Counted from the stretch's first letter, positions 1 to 12,836 are shown. The stretch is 64,000 bases of DNA from Xanthomonas prunicola (GCF_002846205.1 NZ_PHKV01000009.1:62001-126000), one strand, 5' to 3'. Numbers and translations: made by a program. Notes: generated by a model not told the origin, from the sequence alone.

Positions 1-721
1 TCAAGGAAATCACCGGCAAGCTCGGTGTCAACTTCATCTTCAAGTCGAGTTTCGACAAGGCCAACCGCACCTCTGGCACCAGCTTCCGTGGCCCGGGCCT
101 GGAAGAGGGGCTGAAGGTGCTGGATGCGGTGAAGCAGCAGATCGGCGTGCCGGTGCTCACCGACGTGCACGAATACACCCCGATGAACGAGGTCGCCGCC
201 GTCGTTGACGTGCTGCAGACCCCGGCCTTCCTGGTGCGGCAGACCGACTTCATCAGGAACGTCTGCGCCGCCGGCAAGCCGGTCAACATCAAGAAGGGGC
301 AGTTCCTGGCGCCGTGGGACATGAAGCCGGTGGTCGAAAAAGCCAAGTCGACCGGCAACGAGCAGATCATGGTCTGCGAACGTGGCGCCTCGTTCGGCTA
401 CAACAATCTGGTCAGCGACATGCGTTCGCTCAGCGTCATGCGCGACACTGGCTGCCCGGTGGTGTTCGATGCCACCCATTCGGTGCAGTTGCCGGGCGGG
501 CAGGGCAGCAGCTCCGGCGGCCAGCGCGAGTTCGTGCCGGTGCTGGCGCGCGCGGCGGTGGCCGTGGGCATCTCCGGCCTGTTCGCCGAGACGCATCCGG
601 CCCCGTCCAAGGCGCTGTCCGATGGTCCCAATGCCTGGCCGCTGGACCGCATGGAGGAGTTGCTCGAAACGCTGATGGAACTGGATGCGGTGACCAAGAA
701 GCACGGGTTCGCGCGCTTCGC

Positions 722-725
<4 letters not shown>
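1..725 (+). CDS. kdsA: KDO-8-phosphate synthase, 5' partial
   Basis: 3-Deoxy-D-manno-octulosonate 8-phosphate synthase condenses phosphoenolpyruvate with arabinose 5-phosphate, giving the KDO sugar precursor of the lipopolysaccharide core; cytoplasmic. The gene is open from the window start (frame begins at base 3) and lacks its N-terminal part; about 240 codons remain. Visible family blocks are [12 protein letters not shown] near the truncated start, [24 protein letters not shown] and [13 protein letters not shown], followed by the late block [21 protein letters not shown]. Its TGA overlaps the ATG of the next gene (ATGA), so the two are probably translationally coupled. The order kdsA-(small membrane protein)-eno-ftsB-ispD-ispF is a common gammaproteobacterial arrangement, often preceded by pyrG, which would lie outside the window. 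Confidence 0.97.
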
Positions 726-2501
<1,776 letters not shown>

Positions 2502-2504
2502 GCC

Positions 2505-2870
2505 GTGCGCAACTGGCGCTGGCTACTGCTGGTGCTGGCGGTGCTGCTGGCTTGGCTGCAGTACCGCTTCTGGTTCGGGCCTGGGAATTCCGGTGAAGTC
2601 ATGATGCTGGAAGCCCAGGTCGCGCATCAGACACAGGACAACGAAGGTCTGCGCCAACGCAACCAGGCGTTGGCAGCAGAGGTGAAGGATTTGAAGGATG
2701 GCGAGGCGGCAATCGAGGAACGCGCACGCAGCGAGTTGGGCATGATCAAACCGGGCGAGACGTTTTATCGCGTGGTCGAAGATGCGCCGTTGCCGGCACC
2801 GGCATCGCCTGAAACAGCGGCGCCCGCACAGCAAACGCCTACCTCCACCGATCCGGTGGATCATCCATGA
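2505..2870 (+). CDS. ftsB: Cell division protein FtsB
   Basis: Bitopic inner-membrane divisome protein that works with FtsL and FtsQ to recruit and activate the septal peptidoglycan synthases. 121 residues, GTG start 3 bases after the eno stop. A single transmembrane helix spans about residues 3-20 ([20 protein letters not shown]), followed by a periplasmic coiled coil of about residues 30-75 ([10 protein letters not shown]...[27 protein letters not shown]). The [16 protein letters not shown] block is characteristic of FtsB. The tail is rich in Pro, Ala and Thr, as in other xanthomonads. The stop overlaps the ispD ATG. This eno-ftsB-ispD-ispF order is classical for gammaproteobacteria. Confidence 0.93.
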   Translation: MRNWRWLLLVLAVLLAWLQYRFWFGPGNSGEVMMLEAQVAHQTQDNEGLRQRNQALAAEVKDLKDGEAAIEERARSELGMIKPGETFYRVVEDAPLPAPASPETAAPAQQTPTSTDPVDHP

Positions 2871-3670
2871 CCGGTTCGATCTGGGCGATCGTGCCGGCCG
2901 CAGGGCGCGGCACGCGTTTTGGCGGGCCGCTGCCCAAACAATATCTCCAGGCCGGCGGTCAGCCATTGATGGCGTATACGCTGGCGGCGCTGGCTGCGCA
3001 TCCGGCGCTGGCCGGCATCATGGTGGCGATCGCCCCTGACGATGCCGATTGGCCGGGCTGGACTGCCGTGCAGTCCAAACCCGTGCTCACCTGCCTGGGT
3101 GGCGCAACGCGCGCATCCTCGGTGCTGGCTGGTGTGCTGGCCTTGCCCGAAAGCGTGCGCGCCGACGATTTCGTGCTGGTGCACGATGCCGCGCGGCCGA
3201 ATCTGGCCCTGGCCGATCTGGATCGTCTGCTGGAAATCGGCCGCGGCGACCCGGTCGGCGCAATCCTGGCCGCCCCGGTACGCGACACGCTCAAGCGTGC
3301 CGGCGACGATGGCGGCATCGACGGTACCGAACCACGCGAACGCTTGTGGCGCGCACTCACGCCGCAGCTGTTTCGTCGCCATCAACTGATCCGTGGACTC
3401 ACCGAAGCCTCGGCCGCCGGTGTGGACGTCACCGATGAGGCGATGGCGATGGAGCGGATGGGGCTGCGACCATTGCTGGTGGAAGGCACTGAAGACAATT
3501 TCAAGGTGACGACGCCTGCGGATCTGGCGCGCTTCGAATTCGAATTGGCGCGCCGCGGCATTGCAGTCGATGCCGATGCGCTTGAGGTGCAGGCCGCCGA
3601 TGCGCAGAGCAGCGCGCGCGAGATTACAGCGCAGCTCGCCACGGCCAGCCGCGTCGGCGACGCAACTTAA
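2867..3670 (+). CDS. ispD: 2-C-methyl-D-erythritol 4-phosphate cytidylyltransferase
   Basis: Third step of the MEP isoprenoid pathway: CTP plus MEP gives CDP-ME. The 267-residue product begins [20 protein letters not shown], containing the glycine-rich nucleotide-binding loop AAGRGTRFG and the following [13 protein letters not shown] block (catalytic Lys). [10 protein letters not shown] (about residue 104), the region around PVRDTLKRA, and [11 protein letters not shown] with [16 protein letters not shown] are further IspD signatures. About 30 residues rich in Ala, Arg and Asp extend beyond the usual C-terminus. The ATG overlaps the ftsB TGA; ispF follows after 15 bases, so ftsB, ispD and ispF look co-transcribed. 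Confidence 0.96.
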   Translation: MTGSIWAIVPAAGRGTRFGGPLPKQYLQAGGQPLMAYTLAALAAHPALAGIMVAIAPDDADWPGWTAVQSKPVLTCLGGATRASSVLAGVLALPESVRADDFVLVHDAARPNLALADLDRLLEIGRGDPVGAILAAPVRDTLKRAGDDGGIDGTEPRERLWRALTPQLFRRHQLIRGLTEASAAGVDVTDEAMAMERMGLRPLLVEGTEDNFKVTTPADLARFEFELARRGIAVDADALEVQAADAQSSAREITAQLATASRVGDAT

Positions 3671-3685
3671 CAACACAGGGTTTCC

Positions 3686-4177
3686 ATGTCCTTCAATTTC
3701 CGAATCGGCCAAGGCTACGACGTGCATGCGTTCGGCCCTGGCGACCACGTGATGCTTGGCGGCGTCCGCGTTGCGCACAGTCACGGTGTACTCGCGCATA
3801 GCGATGGCGACGTGGTGTTGCACGCACTGTGCGATGCGATGCTGGGTGCGTTGGCGCTGGGCGACATCGGCCGGCATTTTCCGCCATCCGACGAACGCTG
3901 GAAGGACGCCGACAGCGCGCAGTTTCTGCAGCATTGCGATAGCTTGCTGCGCGAGCGCGGCTGGCGAGTCGGCAATGCCGACATCACCGTGATCTGCGAG
4001 CGCCCCAAGGTCGGTCCGCATGCGGTGGCCATGCGCGAGCGTATCGCCGGCCTGTTGGCGATCGAACTCGATGCGGTCAGCGTCAAGGCCACCACCAGCG
4101 AACAATTGGGCTTCACCGGCCGCGGCGAAGGTATCGCTGCACAGGCCGCAGTCCTGCTGGGCAGAATCGCTGCATAA
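3686..4177 (+). CDS. ispF: 2-C-methyl-D-erythritol 2,4-cyclodiphosphate synthase
   Basis: Fifth MEP-pathway enzyme, cyclising CDP-ME 2-phosphate to MEcPP with release of CMP; a homotrimeric metalloenzyme. The 163-residue product opens with [15 protein letters not shown], carrying the Asp and His metal ligands in [31 protein letters not shown] supplies the third metal-binding His and the substrate loop, IGRHFPPSD follows, and [21 protein letters not shown] is the conserved C-terminal block. Full length. It lies 15 bases after ispD, and 120 bases with no recognisable gene separate it from truD. Confidence 0.97.
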   Translation: MSFNFRIGQGYDVHAFGPGDHVMLGGVRVAHSHGVLAHSDGDVVLHALCDAMLGALALGDIGRHFPPSDERWKDADSAQFLQHCDSLLRERGWRVGNADITVICERPKVGPHAVAMRERIAGLLAIELDAVSVKATTSEQLGFTGRGEGIAAQAAVLLGRIAA

Positions 4178-4297
4178 GCGGCAGCAACACACGCAGCGCT
4201 GCGCGCCGGGACCGGCGCCGATGCAGCGAGATGTCATCACCACGCCGAGAGATTCGGCGCACAGCGCGCCACCTCCGGCGCGAAGGCGAGCCACACC

Positions 4298-5407
4298 ATG
4301 AGCGAGACCTCTCTGCTGCCACGTGCGCATGGCGCTGCCGTGCTCAGCGCGGCGATGCGCAGCACGCCGGACGACTTTCAGGTCGACGAACTCCCGGCAT
4401 TCGAGCCATCCGGCGAAGGCGAGCATCTGCTGCTCACCGTGCGCAAGCGTGGTCAGAACACGGCTTACATCGCCAAAAAGCTCGCGCACTGGGCCGGCAT
4501 CGCCGAAATGGGTGTCAGCTATGCAGGTTTGAAAGATCGCCATGCCGTGACCACTCAGCGCTTCAGCGTACATCTGCCAAAGCGCATCGCCCCGGATATC
4601 ACTGCGCTGGACGATACCGAGATGCAGGTGGTCGACAGCACCTGGCACAACCGCAAGCTGCAACGCGGTGCGCTGCACGGGAACCGTTTTGTGTTGACGC
4701 TGCGCCAGGTACAAGGCGGACGCGACGCGATCGAGCACCGGTTGCAGGCGATCGCTGCACGCGGCATCCCCAACTGGTTTGGCGAACAACGCTTCGGTCG
4801 CGATGGCGGAAACGTGGCGGCTGCGTTGGCGATGTTTGGTCATGTGCAAGCTGCCGACGGAACCTTGCTGCCGGCGCCGACATCCAAGCGGCGGCTGCGC
4901 CAAGATCAGCGCTCGATGCTGCTGTCGGCGGCGCGCTCGGCCCTATTCAATCGCGTGCTCAGTACGCGCGTCGCCCAGGGCAGCTGGGATAGCGCGCTGG
5001 AGGGTGAGGCGTGGATGCTGGACGGCTCGCGTAGCGTCTTCGGCTCGGAGCCGTGGAACGAGGTGCTTGCCGAGCGACTGGCGCGTTTCGATATCCATCC
5101 CAGTGGCCCGTTGTGGGGCGCTGGCGAGTTGCGCTCGACCGACCAGGCGGCAGCAGTGGAGCAGGGCGCCTTGTCCGATCCGCAATCCAAAGCGCTGCGC
5201 CAGGGGCTGGACGCAGCGGGACTGAAGCAGGAGCGCCGCGCACTGCGATTACGTCCGCAGGGGCTGGATTACCAATGGCTGGAGCCGCAGACCATGCAGC
5301 TCGCCTTCGCGCTGCCGCCCGGCTGCTACGCCACCGCAGTGTTGTGGGAGTTGGGTGAAGTCACCGACGCAGGCCGTTTCAACGCCAGCGTGCGTTCTGA
5401 AGAATGA
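4298..5407 (+). CDS. truD: tRNA pseudouridine(13) synthase TruD
   Basis: Isomerises U13 of the D arm of tRNA-Glu to pseudouridine. The 369-residue product has the TruD order: [20 protein letters not shown], then [19 protein letters not shown] where the Asp of GLKDR is the catalytic nucleophile, then [36 protein letters not shown] and [15 protein letters not shown]. The insertion domain occupies roughly residues 160-310, and the C-terminus returns to the catalytic fold with [17 protein letters not shown]. The start places the normal [12 protein letters not shown] leader of xanthomonad TruD. truD next to ispF is also found in Escherichia coli. Confidence 0.95.
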   Translation: MSETSLLPRAHGAAVLSAAMRSTPDDFQVDELPAFEPSGEGEHLLLTVRKRGQNTAYIAKKLAHWAGIAEMGVSYAGLKDRHAVTTQRFSVHLPKRIAPDITALDDTEMQVVDSTWHNRKLQRGALHGNRFVLTLRQVQGGRDAIEHRLQAIAARGIPNWFGEQRFGRDGGNVAAALAMFGHVQAADGTLLPAPTSKRRLRQDQRSMLLSAARSALFNRVLSTRVAQGSWDSALEGEAWMLDGSRSVFGSEPWNEVLAERLARFDIHPSGPLWGAGELRSTDQAAAVEQGALSDPQSKALRQGLDAAGLKQERRALRLRPQGLDYQWLEPQTMQLAFALPPGCYATAVLWELGEVTDAGRFNASVRSEE

Positions 5408-5677
5408 CTGCATGCGGCTGCCGGTCGGTCGCATCGCACAGCGTCGATGGCGATCTACTGCCGTTGCTTGCCTAGGAGCGGCCTTGGCCGCGACGGGCGC
5501 CATCGTGATGCGGAGAGCGGCGGCACTGACCAGGATTCTGTGGTGCAAGGTTGCCAGACACCCAACACCTCGCGGAGTGGCTACCGGCATGCGACAGACC
5601 TTCCCGTCAACGCATCGACGCATCGACGCATGCGATTGCACTTCAACGCCGCGTGTCATGTGCTCGCCGCAATCCGC
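5408..5677. other. Non-coding gap between convergent truD and Smr gene
   Basis: No gene is supported here. A short tandem repeat of the 8-mer CGCATCGA occurs 2.6 times at 5611-5631. No T-tailed terminator was seen. Confidence 0.4.
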
Positions 5678-6217
5678 CTATCGCCGCGCCAGCAACACCA
5701 GCAGCGCCCCGGTGCCGCCCTGCGTCGGCGGCGCCGAATGAAACGCCAGCACATCGTTGCGTTGACGCAGCAGCCGGTCCATCAGGTTCTTCAGCACCGG
5801 CGCACCGTTGTCCGACTGCAGGCCCTTGCCGTGGATGATGCGCACACAGCCATAGTCGTGCGCATGCGCCTCCAACAGGAACTGGCGCAACAACGATTCG
5901 GCCTGTGCCGCAGTGGCACCGTGTAGATCCAGTTCGTCCTGCACCGAAAATTGCCCGCGCTTGAGCCGCTGAAACAATCGGGTGGGAAGATTCTCGCGTC
6001 GATAACTGGCAGTATCGCCCGCTTCCAGCGGCGCGCTGTCGCGTAACAGCCGTGCAAATTCGGTGTGCGCTTGTGCATCGTCGCGCTCGGCCATGCGCGC
6101 GCGCGGTTTGGGGCGCGGCTTGGCATTGGCCGGTGGGGCGACTTCACGAATCGGCTTGACTGCGCCAATCGCCGCGCGGAACAGCGCGCCGTCGTCTTCG
6201 TCTTCAGGATGCGACAT
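5678..6217 (-). CDS. Smr-domain protein
   Basis: A 179-residue protein whose C-terminal half is an Smr (small MutS-related) domain: LDLHG at about residues 94-98 and [24 protein letters not shown] further on, the two motifs of Smr nucleases that nick DNA or RNA. The N-terminal 80 residues are charged and low-complexity, starting [18 protein letters not shown]. The ATG at 6217 is preferred because upstream in-frame codons overlap the divergent surE promoter region. The [14 protein letters not shown] end matches stand-alone Smr proteins such as SmrA/SmrB; which biological role applies is not clear. Confidence 0.88.
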   Translation of the reverse strand: MSHPEDEDDGALFRAAIGAVKPIREVAPPANAKPRPKPRARMAERDDAQAHTEFARLLRDSAPLEAGDTASYRRENLPTRLFQRLKRGQFSVQDELDLHGATAAQAESLLRQFLLEAHAHDYGCVRIIHGKGLQSDNGAPVLKNLMDRLLRQRNDVLAFHSAPPTQGGTGALLVLLARR

Positions 6218-6316
6218 CCGCATAGCGTACCCGGTCCAAGCGCAGACGCACGCGAAGATCAAGCGCGAAGGCGCCGGACGCATCCGGTATCATGGCCCGG
6301 TTTTCCGAGGAGTCTC

Positions 6317-7096
6317 ATGCGCGTACTGGTTAGCAACGACGACGGTGTCGACGCCCCCGGCATCCAGATATTGGCCGAGGCGCTGCGCCATGCCGGTCAT
6401 GAAGTAATGGTGGTCGCGCCCGACCGCGACCGTTCAGGGGCCAGCAATTCGCTGACGCTGGATGTGCCGATCCGCACCCGCCGCATCGACGCACAGACCT
6501 GCGCAGTGGCCGGCACACCGACCGACTGCGTGCATCTGGCACTCACCGGCATGCTCGATTACGACCCCGACATCGTGGTCTCCGGCATCAATAACTCGGC
6601 CAATCTGGGCGACGACGTGATCTATTCGGGCACCGTGTCCGCCGCGATGGAAGGCCGCTTTCTCGGCTTGCCGGCGGTGGCGGTGTCGTTGGTCACGCAC
6701 AATCACCAAGCGCATCACTACGAAACCGCTGCGCGCGCTGCGGTGGAAATCGTGGCGCGGCTCAAGGCCGATCCCCTGCCGGCCGACACCATCCTCAACG
6801 TCAACGTGCCGGATCTGGCGTGGTCGGATGTGCTCGGTTTCGAAGTCACCCGGCTCGGCAACCGGCATCGCTCCGAGCCCTGCGTGCCGCAGCAGGACCC
6901 GCGCGGCCGCACCGTGTACTGGATCGGCCCAGCCGGGCCGGAGCAGGATGCCGGCGCCGGCACCGATTTCCACGCCGTGCGCACCGGGCATATCTCGATC
7001 ACCCCGATCCACGTCGATCTCACCCGTTACCAGGCACTGGACACCGTGGCTGGTTGGGTCAGCGGGTTGACCGCAGCGCTGGACGGCCCGGCATGA
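6317..7096 (+). CDS. surE: 5'/3'-nucleotidase SurE
   Basis: Metal-dependent nucleoside monophosphate phosphatase (and exopolyphosphatase) of stationary-phase survival. 259 residues, ATG preceded by CGAGGAG. The N-terminal metal site is [16 protein letters not shown] with the adjacent Asp pair, then [26 protein letters not shown] and [20 protein letters not shown], all SurE hallmarks. [14 protein letters not shown] closes the C-terminus. The stop overlaps the pcm ATG (ATGA). surE-pcm-nlpD is a conserved gammaproteobacterial series. The divergent Smr gene starts about 100 bases upstream, so the regulatory region is shared. Confidence 0.97.
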   Translation: MRVLVSNDDGVDAPGIQILAEALRHAGHEVMVVAPDRDRSGASNSLTLDVPIRTRRIDAQTCAVAGTPTDCVHLALTGMLDYDPDIVVSGINNSANLGDDVIYSGTVSAAMEGRFLGLPAVAVSLVTHNHQAHHYETAARAAVEIVARLKADPLPADTILNVNVPDLAWSDVLGFEVTRLGNRHRSEPCVPQQDPRGRTVYWIGPAGPEQDAGAGTDFHAVRTGHISITPIHVDLTRYQALDTVAGWVSGLTAALDGPA

Positions 7097-7770
7097 CGCC
7101 GAGGCTGCGCCTGCAACCGGAATCGGTCGGGATCGGCATGACCTCGCAGCGCGTGCGCGACCGCCTGGTCGAACGGCTGCGCGAGGCCGGCATCCAGGAC
7201 GAGGCCACCCTCAACGCGATGCGGACCGTGCCGCGGCATTTGTTCATCGATGAAGCGCTCGCCTCGCGTGCCTACGAAGACACCGCACTCCCGATCGGCC
7301 ACGGCCAGACCATTTCCCAGCCATGGGTGGTGGCGCGCATGACCGAAGCAGTGCTGCAGGTGGCGCCGACCAAGGTGCTGGAAGTGGGCACCGGCTCGGG
7401 CTATCAGGGCGCCATCCTGGCTGCGCTGGGGCTGGAGGTGTACACCGTCGAGCGTATCGGCGACCTGCTGCGGCAGGCGCGCAAGCGCTTCCGCCACCTG
7501 GGCATGAACGTGCGCAGCAAGCACGACGACGGCCGTATCGGCTGGCCCGAGCACGGCCCTTACGACGCGATCGTGGTGACCGCGGCGGCACCGGCGTTGG
7601 TCGATGCGCTGGTCGATCAACTGGCCGTCGGCGGGCGCTTGGTCGCGCCGGTCGGGGGCGCTTCCTCGCAGTCGTTGGTGCAACTCACCCGCGGTGCCGA
7701 TGGCGCGATCGAACAACAGGTTCTGGCGCCGGTCACGTTCGTCCCGCTGTTGTCGGGCATGCTGGATTGA
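7093..7770 (+). CDS. pcm: Protein-L-isoaspartate O-methyltransferase
   Basis: Uses S-adenosylmethionine to methylate isoaspartyl residues in damaged proteins, starting their repair; cytosolic. 225 residues. The start at 7093 overlaps the surE stop and gives the usual N-terminus with [22 protein letters not shown]. Key blocks: [32 protein letters not shown] (substrate loop), [18 protein letters not shown] (SAM motif I), YTVERI (motif II) and [21 protein letters not shown]. Full length and ordinary. An 18-base gap separates it from the YqaA-type gene. Confidence 0.97.
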   Translation: MTPRLRLQPESVGIGMTSQRVRDRLVERLREAGIQDEATLNAMRTVPRHLFIDEALASRAYEDTALPIGHGQTISQPWVVARMTEAVLQVAPTKVLEVGTGSGYQGAILAALGLEVYTVERIGDLLRQARKRFRHLGMNVRSKHDDGRIGWPEHGPYDAIVVTAAAPALVDALVDQLAVGGRLVAPVGGASSQSLVQLTRGADGAIEQQVLAPVTFVPLLSGMLD

Positions 7771-7788
7771 ATAAATGAGAGTTTCTCG

Positions 7789-8403
7789 ATGAAGATTTTC
7801 GGGCCGTTGTACGACGTGGCCATCCGTTGGTCGCGCCATCGCCGCGCACCCGCGCTGCTGACCGGCCTCAGCTTCGTGGAGGGCTTCATCTTCCCGGTGC
7901 CGCCGGAAGTGATGCTGGCACCGATGTCGCTGGCCGAGCCCAAGCGCTCGTTGTGGTTCGCCACCTTGAGCCTGCTAGGCTCGATCTGCGGCGCACTGGT
8001 CGGTTATCTGCTCGGCCATTTCGCGTTTGCGGCGTTGCAGCCATTGATCGAGTGGCTGGGCTGGGGCGCAAAGATCCAGCATCAGATCGAAACCCTGCGC
8101 ACGCTGGTGGCCGATTCGCCGTGGAAGGCGTTCTGGGCACTGGTCCTGGTGGGGTTCACTCCGATCCCGCTGAAGATCTTCACCTGGGCCTCGGGCGTGG
8201 TTGGGGTGCCGATCCTGCCGTTCATTGCCAGCATGTTGGTAGGACGCGGCAAGCGCGTGTATCTGGTTGCCGGTGCGATCCGCCTGGGCGGTGCGCGTGC
8301 CGAAGCGGCGCTGCATCGCTGGATCGAGCCGCTGGGCTGGGTTGCGATGGCGGTGTTGGCAGTAGGTGCAGGGTGGCTGGTGTGGAAGACAACGAACGGA
8401 TGA
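7789..8403 (+). CDS. YqaA-family (DedA-like) inner-membrane protein
   Basis: A 204-residue membrane protein of the SNARE-associated/VTT superfamily (YqaA branch). FVEGFIFPVPPEVMLAPMSLAEPKRSLWFATLSLLGSICGALVGYLLG shows the re-entrant loop with the PVPPE motif followed by a glycine-rich helix, and WALVLVGFTPIPLKIFTWASGVVG the second conserved half. A last helix covers about residues 183-200. Some DedA relatives transport lipids, but no substrate is known for YqaA. It sits between pcm and the nlpD-like gene, and its TGA overlaps the next ATG, which places it in the surE-pcm-nlpD operon. Confidence 0.88.
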   Translation: MKIFGPLYDVAIRWSRHRRAPALLTGLSFVEGFIFPVPPEVMLAPMSLAEPKRSLWFATLSLLGSICGALVGYLLGHFAFAALQPLIEWLGWGAKIQHQIETLRTLVADSPWKAFWALVLVGFTPIPLKIFTWASGVVGVPILPFIASMLVGRGKRVYLVAGAIRLGGARAEAALHRWIEPLGWVAMAVLAVGAGWLVWKTTNG

Positions 8404-9173
8404 GCAAGACGCAGATGAATTCGGTACGCAAGACAGCAGTCATGCTCGCAGTGGCCATCGGGCTCACCGCCTGCAGCAGCGCCACGGTGGTGCGTTCGCC
8501 TGGCGCCAGCGGTGGCGCGTCGTCGCGTCCAAGCACGGCGCCCCGTCCGTCGGTGCCGCGCCCGGGGGCCACGGTGACCGTCCAGCGCGGCGATACCCTC
8601 TACGCGATCTCGCGCCGCACTAATATTACTGCGCCGGACCTGGCGGCCTGGAACGGCCTGTCGTCGCCAAACACCATCTATCCCGGCCAGACCCTCAAGT
8701 TGTATCCGCCCGGTGCCAGCAAGCCCGGCAGCAGTGCGCCGGTGGCCGGTACCGTGCCTCCGCCGCGTCCGACTGCGCCAATCGCCGCACCGGTCAGTAG
8801 TGGGTTTTCCTGGCGTTGGCCGGCCGATGGCGTGGTCGTCGGCACCTTCGTCACTGGCGAAACCACCAAGCAGGGCGTGGACATCGCCGGTGCCAGCGGC
8901 CAGGCCGTGCGTGCCGCCGCCGATGGCGTGGTGGTGTATTCCGGCGCCGGCCTGGTCGGCTATGGCGAACTGATCATCATCAAGCACAACGATCAGTGGC
9001 TATCCGCGTACGGGCACAACCGCAAGCGTCTGCTCAACGAAGGCCAGAGCGTCAAGGCCGGGCAGCAAATCGCCGAGATGGGTCGCAGCGGTGCTTCCCG
9101 CGACATGCTGCACTTTGAGATCCGCTACAACGGCAAGCCGGTTGACCCGCTGCTGTATTTGCCGAAGAAGTGA
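8400..9173 (+). CDS. nlpD: NlpD-like LysM/LytM lipoprotein (degenerate M23 site)
   Basis: A 257-residue outer-membrane-type lipoprotein. Signal peptide with lipobox LTAC (residues about 17-20), a Ser/Pro-rich linker, a LysM peptidoglycan-binding domain at about 58-103 (VTVQRGDTLYAISRRTNI...NTIYPGQTLKLYPPG), a second Pro-rich linker and a LytM/M23 fold from about 135 to the end. Two zinc ligands of active M23 enzymes appear replaced: KQGVDIAG where active enzymes have HxGxD, and DMLHFE where active ones have HLHFE. This is the pattern of E. coli NlpD and EnvC, which activate cell-wall amidases rather than cut peptidoglycan. The start overlaps the preceding stop. No rpoS follows. Confidence 0.88.
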   Translation: MSKTQMNSVRKTAVMLAVAIGLTACSSATVVRSPGASGGASSRPSTAPRPSVPRPGATVTVQRGDTLYAISRRTNITAPDLAAWNGLSSPNTIYPGQTLKLYPPGASKPGSSAPVAGTVPPPRPTAPIAAPVSSGFSWRWPADGVVVGTFVTGETTKQGVDIAGASGQAVRAAADGVVVYSGAGLVGYGELIIIKHNDQWLSAYGHNRKRLLNEGQSVKAGQQIAEMGRSGASRDMLHFEIRYNGKPVDPLLYLPKK

Positions 9174-9206
9174 ATCGGGAATTGGGAGTAGGGAATCGGG
9201 AATAGG
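9174..9206 (+). repeat. Degenerate GGGAATC copies
   Basis: Just after the nlpD stop lie imperfect copies of the GGGAATC heptamer (GAATCGGGAATTGGGAG and GGGAATCGGGAATAGG). They are the reverse complement of the array at 9314-9401, about 110 bases away, so the two could pair as an inverted repeat. Confidence 0.75.
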
Positions 9207-9313
9207 AACAGCCCTGCGCTTCGGCAATCTGGGAGCGGGGGCAGTGAGGGCAAGCGTTCACTGATCCTGTCTGCGCAAGTTCTGCTTGACAGCGAAAGCG
9301 TGCTTCGGCCTGC

Positions 9314-9401
9314 TTTCCCGATTCCCGATTCCCGATTCCCGATTCCCGATTCCCGATTCCCGATTCCCGATTCCCGATTCCCGATTCCCGATTCCCGATT
9401 C
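9314..9401. repeat. Tandem array of heptamer GATTCCC
   Basis: Eleven uninterrupted perfect GATTCCC units run from 9320 to 9396, with partial units on both sides. The array ends on the stop codon of the Mth938-domain gene and follows the 3' end of nlpD. Because seven is not a multiple of three, all frames are open through it and give spurious Ile-Pro-Asp-Ser-Arg-Phe repeat proteins, which I do not annotate. Such arrays are prone to slippage, so copy number should vary between strains. Similar GGGAATC-type repeats are, as I recall, frequent between Xanthomonas genes. Confidence 0.95.
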
Positions 9402-9774
9402 AGCCCGGCAGCACCATCGCCAGCGCAACACGGCGGCCTTCGCTGGCCAGCACGTTATAGGTACGCGCGGCAGCGGCATTGGTCATCGCTTCCAGGCCAA
9501 TCCCACGGGTCAGGCACGCGGCAAGCACTTGTGCGTTCGGAAAGCGCTGGCGCTCGCCGGTGCCCAGCAGGATGACCGCTGGCGCCAGCGCCAGCACCGC
9601 GTCCATGTGGCTTGCCTGCAGATGGTCCAGACCCTGCACCGGCCAGCGTTCCACCAGTTCATCCGGCATCAGGATGAAGCTCTGCTGCAGGATCTGGTCG
9701 TTGACCTTGGCATGGCGGCCGTCGGCCGCGCGCAGCGCGTAAGCGTAATCGGGGTGTTCCTGACTTAGAGGCAT
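9400..9774 (-). CDS. Mth938-like domain protein (DUF498)
   Basis: A 124-residue cytosolic protein of the Mth938/NDUFAF3-like fold. Visible family features are the opening PDYAYALRAADGRHAKVNDQ, the central IL-PDELVERWPV block, VILLGTGERQRFP and the GLEAMTNAAAARTYNVLASEGRRVALAMVLPG end. Bacterial members are uncharacterised; the mitochondrial relative assists complex I assembly, which should not be transferred. The stop codon (9400-9402) touches the GATTCCC array. It is 15 bases upstream-adjacent to yhbY's 3' end on the same strand. Confidence 0.85.
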   Translation of the reverse strand: MPLSQEHPDYAYALRAADGRHAKVNDQILQQSFILMPDELVERWPVQGLDHLQASHMDAVLALAPAVILLGTGERQRFPNAQVLAACLTRGIGLEAMTNAAAARTYNVLASEGRRVALAMVLPG

Positions 9775-9789
9775 GACGAACTCGTTGGC

Positions 9790-10095
9790 TCAGCCGCGCG
9801 GCAGCACGATCTGGCGCTTTTCCTTGCTGGGGCGGTACAGGATGGCGACGTGGCCGATGCGTTGCACCAGCGCACTGCCGGTCTGCTCGATCAGCTCGGC
9901 AATCAGCGCATCACGGGTCTCGCGATCCTCCGAGGCCACCTTCACCTTGATCAGTTCGTGGCGCTCGAGCACTTCCTCGAGTTCGGCCAGAAATGCCGGC
10001 GTGACCCCTTTGCCGCCGGTCTGCAGCAAGGCTTTGAGATCGTGGGCCTGGCCGCGCAGGAAACGGTTCTGGGCGGAGGTGAGAACAATGGACAT
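9790..10095 (-). CDS. yhbY: YhbY-type CRM-domain RNA-binding protein
   Basis: A 101-residue single CRM domain, the family of E. coli YhbY that associates with precursor 50S ribosomal subunits. It shows LTSAQNRFLRGQAHDLKALLQTGGKGVTPAFLAELEEVLERHELIKVKV, with the conserved G-x-x-G-type loop (here QTGGKG) and an HELIKVKV strand, then LIEQTGSALVQRIGHVAILYRPSKEK, where GHVAILYRPS is diagnostic. Divergent from rlmE with a 66-base shared upstream region; yhbY beside rlmE and ftsH is a conserved arrangement, linking two ribosome-maturation genes to ftsH. Confidence 0.94.
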   Translation of the reverse strand: MSIVLTSAQNRFLRGQAHDLKALLQTGGKGVTPAFLAELEEVLERHELIKVKVASEDRETRDALIAELIEQTGSALVQRIGHVAILYRPSKEKRQIVLPRG

Positions 10096-10161
10096 GCAGG
10101 ATCGAAGGGAAGCAAAGGGTGTTCAGGGTATCATGGCGACCCGTTCGGACCCCCGTTGCCA

Positions 10162-10794
10162 ATGCCTTCCCGCAGTAAAAGCAGCCAACGTTGGCTCAAG
10201 GAACACTTCGCCGACCCTTACGTGAAGAAGGCCCAGGCCGAGGGCATGCGCTCACGCGCGGCCTACAAGCTGGAAGAGTTGCTGCAACGCGACCGCCTGC
10301 TCAAGCCAGGCATGGTGGTGGTCGATCTGGGGGCGGCACCGGGCGGCTGGTCGCAGCAGGTGCGCAAGTCCATGGGCGACAGCGGCCGGGTCCTGGCGCT
10401 GGACATTCTGGACATGCCGGCCCTGGCGGGGGTGGAGTTCCTTCACGGCGACTTCAGGGAGCAGGCCGTCCTATCGCAATTCGAAGCGATGCTGGGCGAT
10501 GTGCCGGTGGACCTTGTTCTGTCCGATATGGCCCCCAACAAGAGTGGCATGGATGCGGTCGATCAACCGCGGATGATGCACCTGGCAGAACTGGCGATGG
10601 AATTTGCCGACACCCACCTCAAACCGGGCGGGGCGTTCCTGATCAAGCTGTTCCAGGGTGTTGGGTCCGACGACTACATTCGTGAGCTTCGCCGCCGCTA
10701 TGAGAAGGTGACGATTCGCAAGCCGGCGGCCTCGCGCAAGCGTTCCCCGGAAGTTTATGCGCTCGGTCAGGGCAAGCGTGTCCAGATCAAGTAA
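10162..10794 (+). CDS. rlmE: 23S rRNA (U2552-2'-O)-methyltransferase
   Basis: Methylates the ribose of U2552 in the A-loop of 23S rRNA in a late 50S assembly step. 210 residues. The start MPSRSKSSQRWLKEHFADPYVKKAQ is the standard N-terminus; upstream in-frame codons cross the yhbY promoter. The K-D-K-E catalytic tetrad is in view: Lys in SRAAYKLEEL, Asp in LVLSDMAPNKSG, Lys in GGAFLIKLFQG and Glu in KRSPEVYALG. VVVDLGAAPGGWSQ is the SAM-binding motif. It precedes ftsH by 54 bases, the conserved rlmE-ftsH pair. Confidence 0.97.
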   Translation: MPSRSKSSQRWLKEHFADPYVKKAQAEGMRSRAAYKLEELLQRDRLLKPGMVVVDLGAAPGGWSQQVRKSMGDSGRVLALDILDMPALAGVEFLHGDFREQAVLSQFEAMLGDVPVDLVLSDMAPNKSGMDAVDQPRMMHLAELAMEFADTHLKPGGAFLIKLFQGVGSDDYIRELRRRYEKVTIRKPAASRKRSPEVYALGQGKRVQIK

Positions 10795-10848
10795 GCTGCC
10801 AATGACCACCGTGTTTCAAGAATTGAAGAGTAGAGGGCACCGGAGCCA

Positions 10849-12795
<1,947 letters not shown>

Positions 12796-12836
12796 GCCGA
12801 CGATTGACGATTGCAGATGATCCAGCGGGGCCAGGA

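Noticed and set aside
2861-4903. 680-codon open frame on the minus strand
   Set aside because: It lies opposite ispD, ispF and truD, all with clear family motifs; its own translation is low-complexity Gln/Arg/His-rich and matches nothing known to me.
9314-9401. Possible CRISPR array
   Set aside because: The repeat unit is only 7 bp and has no spacers; it is a simple tandem repeat.
9258-9768. Open frames on both strands encoding repeated Ile-Pro-Asp-Ser-Arg-Phe or Arg-Glu-Ser-Gly-Ile-Gly-Asn peptides
   Set aside because: They are translations of the 7-bp GATTCCC array, open in every frame, and overlap the genuine Mth938-domain gene.
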